Positions 32,019 to 40,809 of a stretch of DNA of 64,000 nt are shown in pieces. Both the position numbers and the translations under genes were made by a program. The first letter of the stretch is position 1; every line of letters starts with the position of its first letter. Under the pieces are notes generated by a model. That model was not told the origin of the DNA, searched no databases, and was given only the letters and a program-made list of their open reading frames with translations. Origin of the DNA: JAEXNA01 sp037968995 (lineage in GTDB: Bacteria; Vulcanimicrobiota; Xenobia; Xenobiales; JADMJV01); contig JBBKWP010000266.1 in the NCBI GenBank assembly GCA_037968995.1, positions 1-64,000 on the forward strand. The letters run 5' to 3'.

Positions 32019-34013
32019 TTAAGAGGTAGAGTGATCGCCGACTTTTGCTCTCAGTTCTCTGAGTTCACGGGCGTAGCCACCACTGAGGATAGGGAATCGG
32101 CACCAAGTTTTTGGGTCGAGGTTCTGGTCGTCTAAGTGGAACGATGGGGCGTATCGCTCTCGTTTCCACTGGTTGCGAGTGAAGAGACGGAAAAATCGTT
32201 CTACCCATTGCAGACGCTGCGCCGCGGTACTGGTTGGAAACTCACCGGCCAGTCTCGAAAAGCAGCCCTCGGGATCTACCTTGTCTCGAATGGCCATACG
32301 CTCGATGCGCTCCAGCACCGGGTACGGCATCAAGTCGTCCTCATCGGTTTGAGCCTGGACGCTGGGCCGCAGTTCAGCGGTCGGGGCTTGAACGTTGATG
32401 GCGGACAGTTCGGGAATGGGCGAATAGCCCTGAGGTCCAGTGATCTCCATCCAACGAAGCCAATGTCGTAGATAGTTCTTGTCGATTCCGGCGATGGGTG
32501 CCAACCCTCCTGACGTATCACCATCCATGGTGGCGTATCCCACGGCGGCCTCGGAGCGGTTCGAAGTGGACAACAGCAAGGCCCCCAGAACGTTCGCGAC
32601 CATCCAAGGGCCGGGTGCGCGAACTCGAGCCTGAATGTTCTGCAGGGCGATGTCATCTGTATCCCAGGCAAGTTCCCGACCGATCGCGTGTTCGGCGTGG
32701 GCGCGATAGCTGGTCACCAGTTCCTCCACCTCGAACTCGACGTGATGGGCGCCCAGACCTTGGGCGAGGGCCTGGGCCGCGTTGCGGGTGACGTCGCCGC
32801 TGTTGGCGGTAGCTTGATAGATGGTGGTCAACAGTTTGTCCATCTGACCGACGAAGTCCGGCCAATACGAGAACTTTTCTCGCACACCTTCGGTTGAGAG
32901 TTCGCTTTTTAGGCGTTGGGCCATGTGGTAGATCAAGACCGCGCAGGCCGCCGAGTCCGCCCCGCCGGATAGCGACAGAACGAACCCCCGGGAGTAGCTT
33001 TTTCGAAGATAGTCAATGAGTGCCAATGAGACCGCTTTGGCGAACTCTTCTTCCTTGACGTGCGGCCCAATCTCCCAGGCCTGAGGCGGGACCGCTTGGG
33101 TGTCCGGAAGTTCGGGGTCCAGAAAGGCGAAGGCGGCGGTAAGAGCGTGTTCAGGCTCGGCGGACAGGTAAGGACGAAAGCTTGAGGTCCGTGCTCTAGT
33201 TACCCGATTTTTCGTGATATCCACAACGGCACTGGTGATTTCCCAATCTTTTAAGGAAAAGCGAGTGCCACGGGCCACGATCTCCCCTCCACCCGCGATC
33301 AGGGCGCCCCCGTCATAGATGGCTCGTCCCGCCTCGTTGCCGTTAAGGTTGGCGTAGACGTAGGCGGTAGCGAAAGCTCGCGAGCCCTCTAAGACGAAGC
33401 GTTCCCGGACTTTCTGCTTCCCAAAGGCGAAATGACTGGCGCTGGGGTTCAAGATCACATCCACGGCGCGTCCGGCCAGTCGTCCACCCGAGCGATCCGC
33501 CACCCAAGCGTCCTCGCAGATTTCAAATCCGAGACGCAAAAACGTCCCGTCACCCACTAAGTCAAAAATCTGGTCGCCGAAGGGAAGCGGACCCAAAGGC
33601 GAGCGCCAGGACGCTTCCACGCCGGCAGGCCACGACTTGAACCAACGCGGCTCATAATGAATCCCGTCACCAGCCAAGTGCTGCTTGGCAACCGCGCCGA
33701 TGACCTTGGTGTTCACCACCAACACCGCGGCGTTATAGACGGCGCCTTGATGCCATACCGGCAGGCCAAAGTTCACCGCCATTCCCGCCGTGTCGTGTAG
33801 AAGTTCCATAAGCATCCGCCAGGACGATTCGAAGGTGGCTGGAGCGTGAAAAGCGTCTTCACAGCCGTAACCGCACAAGCACAGTTCCGGCAGACAGAGC
33901 ACCTCGACGCCTTCTCTTCTTGCTTGAGCCAGCACGTCTTCTAAACGGGCCATGTTCCCGTCCCAGTCGAGAGGAGTCTGATTGATGACGGCGGCGGCGA
34001 TCTTAACGTTCAC
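32019..34013 (-). CDS. nadE: Glutamine-dependent NAD(+) synthetase
   Basis: A protein of about 664 residues with two domains. The N-terminal nitrilase-type glutaminase has its Glu in VLCLPELCLCGYG, Lys in AVAKQHLAGDGIHYEPRWF and nucleophile Cys in GFEICEDAWV, and releases ammonia from glutamine. The C-terminal ATP-pyrophosphatase domain shows FVLSLSGGADSAACAVL, then GALLLSTSNRSEAAVGYATMDGDTSGGLAPIAGIDK, and amidates nicotinic acid adenine dinucleotide to NAD. The length fits the fused enzyme. The open frame extends to 34118, but the first part (RLRTLRKGPFLRG) looks untranslated; GTG at 34013 or TTG at 34022 are the likely starts, neither with a strong ribosome site. It diverges from the FAD oxidoreductase gene. 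Confidence 0.92.
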   Translation of the reverse strand: MNVKIAAAVINQTPLDWDGNMARLEDVLAQARREGVEVLCLPELCLCGYGCEDAFHAPATFESSWRMLMELLHDTAGMAVNFGLPVWHQGAVYNAAVLVVNTKVIGAVAKQHLAGDGIHYEPRWFKSWPAGVEASWRSPLGPLPFGDQIFDLVGDGTFLRLGFEICEDAWVADRSGGRLAGRAVDVILNPSASHFAFGKQKVRERFVLEGSRAFATAYVYANLNGNEAGRAIYDGGALIAGGGEIVARGTRFSLKDWEITSAVVDITKNRVTRARTSSFRPYLSAEPEHALTAAFAFLDPELPDTQAVPPQAWEIGPHVKEEEFAKAVSLALIDYLRKSYSRGFVLSLSGGADSAACAVLIYHMAQRLKSELSTEGVREKFSYWPDFVGQMDKLLTTIYQATANSGDVTRNAAQALAQGLGAHHVEFEVEELVTSYRAHAEHAIGRELAWDTDDIALQNIQARVRAPGPWMVANVLGALLLSTSNRSEAAVGYATMDGDTSGGLAPIAGIDKNYLRHWLRWMEITGPQGYSPIPELSAINVQAPTAELRPSVQAQTDEDDLMPYPVLERIERMAIRDKVDPEGCFSRLAGEFPTSTAAQRLQWVERFFRLFTRNQWKRERYAPSFHLDDQNLDPKTWCRFPILSGGYARELRELRAKVGDHSTS

Positions 34014-34141
34014 GTTCTTCAACTTCTCTCGTTCGCGACGCTGGGCCTGCCGGAGAGGAAAGGGAGAGAGTCCTCTCAGGAAGGGTCCCTTGCGGAGTGT
34101 ACGAAGGCGAGGGGGCACGATCTCAGGAGGAGCACTGACCC

Positions 34142-35617
34142 ATGCCCGAACCCGTTTCCTTTCCCGCCAGGGACATTCAAGCCGTCATCATTGGAGCGGG
34201 TCCAGCCGGACTGACCACGGGGTACGAACTCCAAAAGAATGGCGTGTCCTCGGTGATCCTCGAAGCCGACTCTGAGCGCGTTGGCGGCATTTCGCAAACC
34301 GCCCAGTACAAAGGCTATCGATTTGACATCGGCGGTCATCGGTTTTTTTCAAAGAACAAAGAGGTCGAGCGTTTGTGGTCGGAATGGCTGGAAGAGGACA
34401 TGATCAGCGTTCCCAGGATGTCGCGCATCCTGTACGGGGGAAAATTCTACGACTACCCGCTAAAGGCTGCCAACGCGTTTTTTAATCTAGGACTCGTGGA
34501 GACGGTCCGATGCGTGCTCTCCTACGCTTACGCTCAGCTTTTCCCGCGTCGACCCGAGCGCTCTTTTGAAGATTGGGTCATCAACCGCTTTGGTGACCGT
34601 CTGTTCTCCATTTTCTTCAAGACGTACACCGAGAAAGTGTGGGGCATCCCCTGCAATGAGATCAGCGCAGACTGGGCGGCCCAAAGAATCAAGAACCTAA
34701 ATTTGCTCAAAGCGGGCCTCAACGCTCTCGGTTGGAACCCCAACAAGGGCGAGGGTGTCATCAAGACTTTGATCGATGAGTTCCGCTATCCCAGATTGGG
34801 ACCGGGCATGATGTGGGAACGGGTGGCCGAGAACCTGGAGGCCCAAGGCACGATGGTCCATATGGCTGAGCGGGTCGATTCGATCCAGTGGGAGCCAGGC
34901 CGAGTTTTATCTGTTAAGACAGCTAAAGACACCTATGAGGGGAACGCGTTTTTCAGTTCCATGCCCCTGCGACATCTGATACTCGGTTTGCAGCCCGCGC
35001 CGCCCGACGAGGTGGTGAAAGCGGCGGAAGGCCTGAAGTACCGTGACTATCTCACGGTGGTCTTGATTTTGAACGCGGACCATCTTTTCCCCGACAACTG
35101 GATCTATATCCACGAGCCTTCAGTCAAGGTGGGCCGCATCCAGAATTATGGTAACTGGAGCAAGGAGATGGTGCCGGATGAGGGCTGCAGCGGACTGGGC
35201 CTCGAATATTTTTGTGATATGGGTGACGAAATTTGGGACATGTCCGAGTCCGAGTTGGTGGAACTGGGGCTCAAAGAGTTGACGCAACTTGGGTTGGCCA
35301 GAGCCGACCAGATGAAAGACGGCACCGTGGTTCGCATGCCCAGGGCCTATCCGGTCTATGACGATTATTACGCTGCGAATGTTGAGATCATCAAAAAGTT
35401 TATCGAGGCGGAGATCCCCAATCTTCAGGTCATGGGTCGTAACGGAATGCACCGCTACAACAATCAAGACCACGCTATGTGGACGGGAATCCTGGCGGCC
35501 CGCAACGCCCTAGGCCAAGGCCCCTTCGATCTGTGGCGCGTGAACGCCGACGCAGAGTATCTAGAGGAAGACCGAGGCGAAGTCTCTGAAGGCCGACTAG
35601 TACCGAAGCGGGTTTAG
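34142..35617 (+). CDS. FAD/NAD(P)-dependent amine-oxidase-like oxidoreductase (UDP-galactopyranose mutase-related)
   Basis: A 491-residue flavoprotein. It begins with the dinucleotide-binding motif VIIGAGPAGLTTGYELQKNG and ISQTAQYKGYRFDIGGHRFFSKNKEV, the latter typical of the FAD group that includes UDP-galactopyranose mutases and protoporphyrinogen oxidase-like proteins. YTEKVWGIPCNEISADWAAQRIKNL and the C-terminal LQVMGRNGMHRYNNQDHAMWTG are characteristic of long, glycan-associated members often found in polysaccharide clusters. No such cluster lies beside it here. A strong AGGAGG precedes the ATG by 11 bases. The reaction is unknown; redox or non-redox sugar isomerisation are both possible. 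Confidence 0.83.
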   Translation: MPEPVSFPARDIQAVIIGAGPAGLTTGYELQKNGVSSVILEADSERVGGISQTAQYKGYRFDIGGHRFFSKNKEVERLWSEWLEEDMISVPRMSRILYGGKFYDYPLKAANAFFNLGLVETVRCVLSYAYAQLFPRRPERSFEDWVINRFGDRLFSIFFKTYTEKVWGIPCNEISADWAAQRIKNLNLLKAGLNALGWNPNKGEGVIKTLIDEFRYPRLGPGMMWERVAENLEAQGTMVHMAERVDSIQWEPGRVLSVKTAKDTYEGNAFFSSMPLRHLILGLQPAPPDEVVKAAEGLKYRDYLTVVLILNADHLFPDNWIYIHEPSVKVGRIQNYGNWSKEMVPDEGCSGLGLEYFCDMGDEIWDMSESELVELGLKELTQLGLARADQMKDGTVVRMPRAYPVYDDYYAANVEIIKKFIEAEIPNLQVMGRNGMHRYNNQDHAMWTGILAARNALGQGPFDLWRVNADAEYLEEDRGEVSEGRLVPKRV

Positions 35618-35669
35618 TGGCCCCACGCCCCCCAAAAGGCAAAGCCGGACCGAGGTCGTAGATTCGACT

Positions 35670-36170
35670 ATGAAATTTTCTGCTCGAATCAAGACAACAT
35701 CTCAATTTTTCGCATCGCTCCTCATCTTGGGACTACTATCGACGAGCAGTCCAGTTCAGGCCCAGACGCACGACTCGATGCTGCAGTTTCAGTTGAGCGA
35801 TGAACTCAAGAAGAACGCTACGGCTTGGAATCGGGGCGACTTGGACGGGTTTCTCGCTAACTATGTGGCCACAGACGACTTCTCTTACGTTTCAGGAGGT
35901 CAGATCGTAAAAGGCTTCGATGCTCTCAAGGAGCGTTACGTGAAGCGATACGGCGATAGCCCGGAAAGCATGGGCAAGCTATCCTTCTCGGACATCGACG
36001 TTTGGCGTCTTGGAGAAGATCGCGCTTTGCTGGTAGGAAGATGGAAGCTCAACAGAGAAGATGCTGCGGAGAAGAGAACAGATGACGGGGTATTCACCCT
36101 CGTCATGGTCAAAGACGGCACGGATTGGAAGATCTTCCACGATCACACTTCGCTGTCTTCCGACCGCTGA
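35670..36170 (+). CDS. Exported SnoaL-like (DUF4440 type) protein
   Basis: A 166-residue protein with a signal peptide (TTSQFFASLLILGLLSTSSPVQA, cleavage near residue 32). The mature part is an NTF2-like fold of the DUF4440 kind: LKKNATAWNRGDLDGFLANYVATDDFSYVSGGQIVKGFDALKERYV, ending MVKDGTDWKIFHDHTS. Such domains bind small ligands or serve as dimeric scaffolds, and the true role is not known. It follows the flavoprotein gene by 52 bases on the same strand and may be cotranscribed. It differs from the Tat-signal paralogue at 8601 in having a Sec signal. Confidence 0.8.
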   Translation: MKFSARIKTTSQFFASLLILGLLSTSSPVQAQTHDSMLQFQLSDELKKNATAWNRGDLDGFLANYVATDDFSYVSGGQIVKGFDALKERYVKRYGDSPESMGKLSFSDIDVWRLGEDRALLVGRWKLNREDAAEKRTDDGVFTLVMVKDGTDWKIFHDHTSLSSDR

Positions 36171-36222
36171 AGCCACTGCGGTATCCTACATAGCCACAGT
36201 GACGCCCCCACCCTCATCGTGA

Positions 36223-36253
36223 CGGCCTTATGGTTAATCCTGTAAGGCCGTTT
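36223..36253 (+). terminator. Probable intrinsic terminator after the SnoaL-like gene
   Basis: A perfect 8-base stem, CGGCCTTA (36223-36230) with TAAGGCCG (36243-36250), loop of 12 bases, then a short TTT. The T-run is weak, so termination may be partial. Confidence 0.5.
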
Positions 36254-36410
36254 ATCAGGCGTTGATAAGCGTTTGAGGAAGTGGACATTCGTTGGATTCC
36301 CAGTTCGGTCGGGGTGTTACAACGTGTTCACATGGACGGCAGACTCTTCTGGCATTATGTGGGTGAGAGAAAAGATGTTCTAGCTATCAGGGGCGGGAAA
36401 ATCGTTTGTT

Positions 36411-36424
36411 CGAGTTAGAACTCG
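36411..36424. promoter_or_regulatory. Perfect inverted repeat just before the CarD-like gene
   Basis: CGAGTT-AG-AACTCG, two 6-base arms with a 2-base spacer, ends two bases before the ribosome binding site (TAGGAG at 36426) of the following gene. Position suggests an operator or an RNA element affecting translation; no further evidence. Confidence 0.3.
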
Positions 36425-36438
36425 TTAGGAGTTATAAT

Positions 36439-36927
36439 ATGTATAAAGTTAACAGTAAGGTGATGCACGCACTGCACGGCCTTGGAATGATTGAAAGCAT
36501 CGAAGAAAAAACCATTCTCGATTGCGTATCCACCTTCGCGGTTGTCGCTTTCGACAAAATGCAGGTGATGGTCAATCTCGACAGCCGCAACAGTTCGATT
36601 CGGGTTCCCATCGGCGCCGACGAAGTCGATGGTGTGATGGAGCACTTGAAGTCTTGCACACCTGAGCTTCCCAACAACCACAATCAGCGTCACAAAACCA
36701 TCCTTGAACTGATCAAGAGCGGTGACATCAAGAAACTCTGTCTGGTCGTCAAAGGCCTCACCGAGCTTTCCCAAAAACGTGCTTTAGCATCACGGGATGC
36801 CAAAGCCCTCGAGCAGAGCCTCCGCCTGATGACCGAAGAACTCGGTCACGTGGTCGGCGTCGAGCCCGAGTCCTTGATCGAGACCCTGACCCAGGCCTGT
36901 CTCGAAAGAGAACTCGTTACCGCCTAA
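36439..36927 (+). CDS. CarD/CdnL-like transcription regulator homologue (tentative)
   Basis: A 162-residue protein starting MYKVNSKVMHALHGLGMIESIEEKTI, which resembles the RNA-polymerase-interacting N-terminal module of CarD/CdnL proteins (there YxxHGxGxIxxIE). The rest is mainly helical with KRALASRDAKALEQSLRLMTEELGHVVG, again CarD-like, where the C-terminal helices contact promoter DNA and stabilise the open complex. The match at the beta part after residue 30 is weak, so the call is moderate. The ATG at 36439 has TAGGAG eight bases before it; a longer frame from 36406 is less good. It is a single-gene unit with an inverted repeat upstream and a good terminator downstream. Confidence 0.65.
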   Translation: MYKVNSKVMHALHGLGMIESIEEKTILDCVSTFAVVAFDKMQVMVNLDSRNSSIRVPIGADEVDGVMEHLKSCTPELPNNHNQRHKTILELIKSGDIKKLCLVVKGLTELSQKRALASRDAKALEQSLRLMTEELGHVVGVEPESLIETLTQACLERELVTA

Positions 36928-36963
36928 ACACCTTGCGGTATCGATTTTCACCGCCTGAACCCC

Positions 36964-37000
36964 AACAGAGAGAGCTTCTTCACAGAGGCTCTCTCTGTTT
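36964..37000 (+). terminator. Intrinsic terminator after the CarD-like gene
   Basis: A 12-base perfect stem, AACAGAGAGAGC (36964-36975) with GCTCTCTCTGTT (36988-36999), loop of 12 bases, then T. The trailing T-run is short (TTTCGTTG). Confidence 0.7.
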
Positions 37001-37045
37001 CGTTGTCTTCAACCCGCTTCGCCTCTGCTCGGTTGATAAGAACGC

Positions 37046-37870
37046 ATGACACAGGTTCCTTTGAGGCCACGACCCACCAGACTTGCTCACCTGACGAGGT
37101 CTCTGGTCCGACCGCTATGCATCCTACTGGTCTACAGTTCTGTTGTCTCATGGTTCGAGCTGTATTTTCTACACAAGGACCTCCAACTCAGCGGGCAGGT
37201 GCAGGCCATTTCGAGTATATTCCTAGGCTCTTTGATGGCACTTCGCATCAACACGTCCTATAGTCACTGGTGGGAGGCTCGTGCGCTTTGGGGGCGTCTG
37301 GTCAATGAAGAGCGAAATTTAGCCGCCTACGTGGCAGCACTTCCCGGAGTTCCAGACCTTGCCAAGGAAAGAATGCGGGAAATACTGGTCGCCTTCCCGC
37401 CCACACTCATGCGGCATCTTCGCGAGGACCCGGGACCGATCCACCATCCCAGCGACCTGTCGGGACGGGCTTTTCGGGAGGTAGCTGAGTGGAAGAGCGC
37501 CGGCTACGTGGACGGATGGGAGTGGTCTCGACTCAGCCTAGTGCTCGAGAGTCTTCTGGCTGTCTGTGGCGGTTGTGAACGGATTCGGAATTCTCTTTTG
37601 ATGCGTTCCTATCACGCCGTGGTCGTGGCTGTTATCACTCTCTATTTGGGAGCCGCTCCGTTCGCGCTTCAGACCACTTGGTGGACTATACCAGTGGTGA
37701 TGGTGGGGGGCGCCCTATTCTTGTCACTGGAACAGGTGGCGTCCGATATCGAAGAGCCGTTCGGGACCGCTCCAGAAGACATCCCCACGGAAAATCTCTG
37801 CGCGACCATTGAAAAAACGGTGAACCAATTAATGGCAGCACCTTCTCCAGCCTCAGTAGAAGCCGACTAG
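37046..37870 (+). CDS. Bestrophin-family membrane anion channel protein
   Basis: A 274-residue protein of the bacterial bestrophin group (UPF0187). After a basic N-terminus it shows the typical SGQVQAISSIFLGSLMALRINTSYSHWWEARALWGRLVNEERNLA, where the RINTSYxRWWEAR block is the family signature, and later CERIRNSLLMRSYHAVVVAVITLYLGAAPFAL. Bestrophins are pentameric channels for chloride or, in some bacteria, cations, in the inner membrane. Four hydrophobic segments are visible. C-terminal EDIPTENLCATIEKTVNQL also matches. The last 18 bases overlap the 3' end of the convergent kynureninase gene. Confidence 0.88.
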   Translation: MTQVPLRPRPTRLAHLTRSLVRPLCILLVYSSVVSWFELYFLHKDLQLSGQVQAISSIFLGSLMALRINTSYSHWWEARALWGRLVNEERNLAAYVAALPGVPDLAKERMREILVAFPPTLMRHLREDPGPIHHPSDLSGRAFREVAEWKSAGYVDGWEWSRLSLVLESLLAVCGGCERIRNSLLMRSYHAVVVAVITLYLGAAPFALQTTWWTIPVVMVGGALFLSLEQVASDIEEPFGTAPEDIPTENLCATIEKTVNQLMAAPSPASVEAD

Positions 37871-39022
37871 CGCCTGGGAGAAACCTCGAAGTTCCTCCGC
37901 CGTGTTGTAAAAATGGGGGGACACCCTCAGGCCGCAATCAGGGCGCCAGTCCAAGACGTATCCTTTTTCTCCCAGTCGGCCCACCAGGTCAGGCCCGGAG
38001 ACGCCTCCTTGAGGGGCTTCGATACAGAGCATGCCGTTGCGTCGCTCGGGGTCGCTCGGAGAATATACCTTGAGACCTCGATCTTCAAGGTCGAGTCGGA
38101 GTCCTTCGGTGAGTGCCATCGAGGTTTGACGTATCCGAGCGGACCCGAGCTTTGAGATCAGCTCCAGGGCCGGTCGGGTAGCGTAAAGGGCCGGTACGTT
38201 GGGAGTGCCGGCAAGAAATCTCAGCGCGCTCGAGTGCGCCTCTCCACGACCGAAGTCTTTCTGGTAGCTGAAGGGGTCCCGCAATCCGAACCAACCCGTG
38301 AGTTTCGGCCGGAGCGTCGGCCAGTAGTCAGGAGCGAGAGCTAAGAATCCCGCGCCGGGCCCGCCACACAACCATTTGTGGCATCCTCCGACGATAGCGT
38401 CGACGCCCGAAGAGTGAGCGTCCAACGGAACCGAGCCTAACGTCTGATAGACGTCGAGCAGCAGTCGGCCACCCACTTTGTGGATCGCTTCAGAGAAGCT
38501 TTTCAGTTCGGGGGCCAAGCAGCCGGAGCGAAAGTAGGCGTGACTGCAGACCACCAAAAGCGTTCGTTCATCGAGTTCTTTGACGAAATTCTCCAACGGG
38601 ACGTATCGCCCATCAGGCGTTGGCACGAGAACAACCTCGGCACCAAGATCCTCCTGGGCTTTCCAAAACGGATAGGCGGTGGTGAATTCCAACTCACTGA
38701 CCAGAATGCGCCGTCGAGAGGTGCCGTAGTCTAAGGCCGACGCCAGGGCCGCCATGCCTCGCGTGGCGTTCTGTAGAGGACAGATCGATTCTTGTGGCCA
38801 GTTCAGCAGGTCGCCCAGCAGCTTTTGGAAATCCGTGACCGACTGCCAGAATGGGCCGTCCCACGCGTCAGCGCCCAAGGTCGCCCAGTCGTTGTAGTAA
38901 TCCTGCAGTGCTCGTCCGGTGGCCAGGTTGACCGCGCCTAAACTATGGGAGGCGAGATAGGTCTTCGCGCTCAGGATGGGAAACTGGTCGCGGCAGAGGC
39001 CTCCCTCGGAGCCGTTTACCAT
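37853..39022 (-). CDS. Kynureninase-like PLP enzyme (aminotransferase class V fold)
   Basis: A 389-residue PLP enzyme. Conserved parts are LASHSLGAVNLATGRAL near the N-terminus, NATRGMAALASAL, RLLLDVYQTLGSVPLD with the Asp that pairs with the pyridine nitrogen, and DAIVGGCHKWLCGGPGAGFL with the Schiff-base lysine. KLTGWFGLRDPF and LRFLAGTPNVPALYATRPALELI are close to kynureninases, which cleave kynurenine to anthranilate and alanine. The gene's ATG lies inside the end of the tryptophan 2,3-dioxygenase gene (ATGGTAA), which strongly supports the kynurenine pathway. A general class V aminotransferase or desulfurase-like role is the alternative. Frame before 39022 is the dioxygenase shadow. Confidence 0.83.
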   Translation of the reverse strand: MVNGSEGGLCRDQFPILSAKTYLASHSLGAVNLATGRALQDYYNDWATLGADAWDGPFWQSVTDFQKLLGDLLNWPQESICPLQNATRGMAALASALDYGTSRRRILVSELEFTTAYPFWKAQEDLGAEVVLVPTPDGRYVPLENFVKELDERTLLVVCSHAYFRSGCLAPELKSFSEAIHKVGGRLLLDVYQTLGSVPLDAHSSGVDAIVGGCHKWLCGGPGAGFLALAPDYWPTLRPKLTGWFGLRDPFSYQKDFGRGEAHSSALRFLAGTPNVPALYATRPALELISKLGSARIRQTSMALTEGLRLDLEDRGLKVYSPSDPERRNGMLCIEAPQGGVSGPDLVGRLGEKGYVLDWRPDCGLRVSPHFYNTAEELRGFSQALVGFY

Positions 39023-39882
39023 ACGTCGTCTTCCTTTTTGAGGTAGGTTCTCACGTCCCAAAGATAAGGGAAGCATTTCCGTCCCGTGGTGCTGCGCAGA
39101 TATCCTACCCCTTGAGATCCTCCCGTGCCGCGCTTGAACCCGATGCTTCGTTCCACGACTCGAACATGGTGTTCACGCCAGAGATCCAGCTGCAGGTCGA
39201 ATTCGACACAGGTTTCACTGAACAGGTAGAGTGGAAGGTTGTTGTCGGGATTTTGGTAGATTTCGATCAGCGCCGCCATCACCTGACGCTTCCCTTCGCC
39301 TTCGGTCTCGGCCAGTTCATCGATCTCGCGAACAGCATCCAGCGGTAGATGCTCGGGAAGTTCGTAGCCCAATTCGCGCAGCAGTTCAAAGTAGGTCTCG
39401 TTAAGGGAAGGCTCATCGAATCTTTTTTGCAGGCGCTCGGCAAGGTGCGGCTGAGTGGCGAAGGATTTGATGAACTTGGGATTCTTCAGCCCAGCCATGA
39501 ATTCGATCTCTCGGAACTGAACGGACTGGAATCCGCTGGCCGGATTGAGCTTGTGGCGAAACTGTAGGAACTCGGCAGGCGTCATAGTCTCCAGGATATG
39601 TATCTGTGAAACTAAGAGCTTCATGATCGCCAAGACTCGCTTCATGGAGTGGTCGGCCCGCAGGATTTTGCCCGCCTTCATGCTCTCTCGGGTCTTGTCC
39701 ATCTCGTGCAAGATCAGCTTGAACCAGAGTTCGTAGGCTTGGTGAATGATGATGAACAGCAACTCGTCGTGGTGCGGTGGGTTCGAGCTGAGAACTTGAA
39801 GGTCCAAGAGTTCCGGAACTTTCAGATACTCGCCGTAGGTGAGTCCTTCTTCGGAACGTGGAACTTGCGGTGTGTTTTCCAT
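39016..39882 (-). CDS. kynA: Tryptophan 2,3-dioxygenase
   Basis: A 288-residue haem enzyme that opens the indole ring of tryptophan to N-formylkynurenine. Signatures are LTYGEYLKVPELLDLQ, HHDELLFIIIHQAYELWFKLILHEMD, SGFQSVQFREIEFMAG, and WREHHVRVVERSIGFKRGTGGSQGVGYLRST with the haem-ligating His and the GTGGS loop. Length and order are those of normal bacterial enzymes. The ATG at 39882 (MENTPQVPRSEEG) is preferred over an upstream in-frame ATG at 39924. It precedes and overlaps the kynureninase gene by seven bases. A kynurenine formamidase is needed for the pathway but is not in the window. It diverges from tlyA with less than 90 bases between. Confidence 0.95.
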   Translation of the reverse strand: MENTPQVPRSEEGLTYGEYLKVPELLDLQVLSSNPPHHDELLFIIIHQAYELWFKLILHEMDKTRESMKAGKILRADHSMKRVLAIMKLLVSQIHILETMTPAEFLQFRHKLNPASGFQSVQFREIEFMAGLKNPKFIKSFATQPHLAERLQKRFDEPSLNETYFELLRELGYELPEHLPLDAVREIDELAETEGEGKRQVMAALIEIYQNPDNNLPLYLFSETCVEFDLQLDLWREHHVRVVERSIGFKRGTGGSQGVGYLRSTTGRKCFPYLWDVRTYLKKEDDVW

Positions 39883-39969
39883 ACCACAGAGTTTAGGGTG
39901 AAATTGTGGAAACCTTCGCCCCAAAGAGATATACTTCCAATGTTTTGGCCCGTAGGGAAGGAGAGATGG

Positions 39970-40809
39970 ATGTCCACACGCCCGAAGGCGACCCCAAAAG
40001 TCCGCATCGACAAAGAGTTGGTGGAGCGCTGTCTCGTTGAAAGCCGAGAGCGAGCTCAGCTTTTGGTTATGGCCGGGAAAGTCTTCGCCAACGGCAATCG
40101 GGTCGTCAAGCCCGCTCAGTTGGTCACCGCCAGCACTCTGCTCGAAGTACGGGGTGAAGACTGCCCTTTCGTGTCCCGAGGGGGATGGAAGCTAGAAGCG
40201 GCTCTCGACGCCTTTGCCATCGACCTCCAGGGGGATCACTGTCTAGACCTTGGCGCCAGCACCGGAGGATTCACGGATCTCATGCTGCAGCGTGGTGCCG
40301 CCAGCGTGACCGCCGTGGATGTTGGAAAGGGGCAGCTTCATTGGAAACTGCGTACGGATTCCAGGGTCACTGTTCGAGAAAAGACTAACGCCCGTTATCT
40401 CAAGCCTGAGGACTTCGACCATCAGTTTTCGTTTCTCTGCGGCGATCTGTCCTTCATCGGACTGAACTTGATTTTGCCGGCGGCTTTTCCGTTGGCTGCC
40501 GGAAAGTGTGAAGCCGTCTTCTTGATCAAGCCCCAATTCGAGGCGGGTCGCAGTCAGGTCGGTCGAAAGGGCGTGGTCCGAGACCCGGAAGTTCATCGAG
40601 AGGTACTTCTGCGTTTGCTCGGGCAAACTTTCTCGTCCGACGGTTTCGTGCCAACGGGAGTGATTTCAAGTCCTATCAAGGGACCTGCGGGGAACATCGA
40701 GTATCTAGTAAGATTCCAGCGCCTTGCTCAGATCACGGAAGAGTTTCGACTTGAAGAGAGCGTGGAAGGTGCATTAGAGAGAGTGAAGAGGGAGTGGCAG
40801 AGTGAATAG
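39970..40809 (+). CDS. TlyA-family rRNA methyltransferase (S4 domain plus FtsJ fold)
   Basis: A 279-residue protein. The S4 RNA-binding domain occupies residues 10-75 (VRIDKELVERCLVESRERAQLLVMAGKVFANG), after which SRGGWKLEAALDAF leads to the SAM site CLDLGASTGGFTDLMLQRGA. VFLIKPQFEAGR and GVVRDPEVH complete the TlyA pattern. Members 2'-O-methylate rRNA, and are also annotated as haemolysins. The ATG at 39970 has GGAAGGAGAG directly upstream; the longer frame from 39649 is antisense to kynA. The 3' end overlaps the MlaD-like gene by eight bases. Confidence 0.92.
   Translation: MSTRPKATPKVRIDKELVERCLVESRERAQLLVMAGKVFANGNRVVKPAQLVTASTLLEVRGEDCPFVSRGGWKLEAALDAFAIDLQGDHCLDLGASTGGFTDLMLQRGAASVTAVDVGKGQLHWKLRTDSRVTVREKTNARYLKPEDFDHQFSFLCGDLSFIGLNLILPAAFPLAAGKCEAVFLIKPQFEAGRSQVGRKGVVRDPEVHREVLLRLLGQTFSSDGFVPTGVISSPIKGPAGNIEYLVRFQRLAQITEEFRLEESVEGALERVKREWQSE

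Noticed and set aside
32004..32040. GCGATC and GATCGC arms around 24 bases between convergent genes
   Set aside because: Short stem, long loop and no T-run; not enough for a terminator call.
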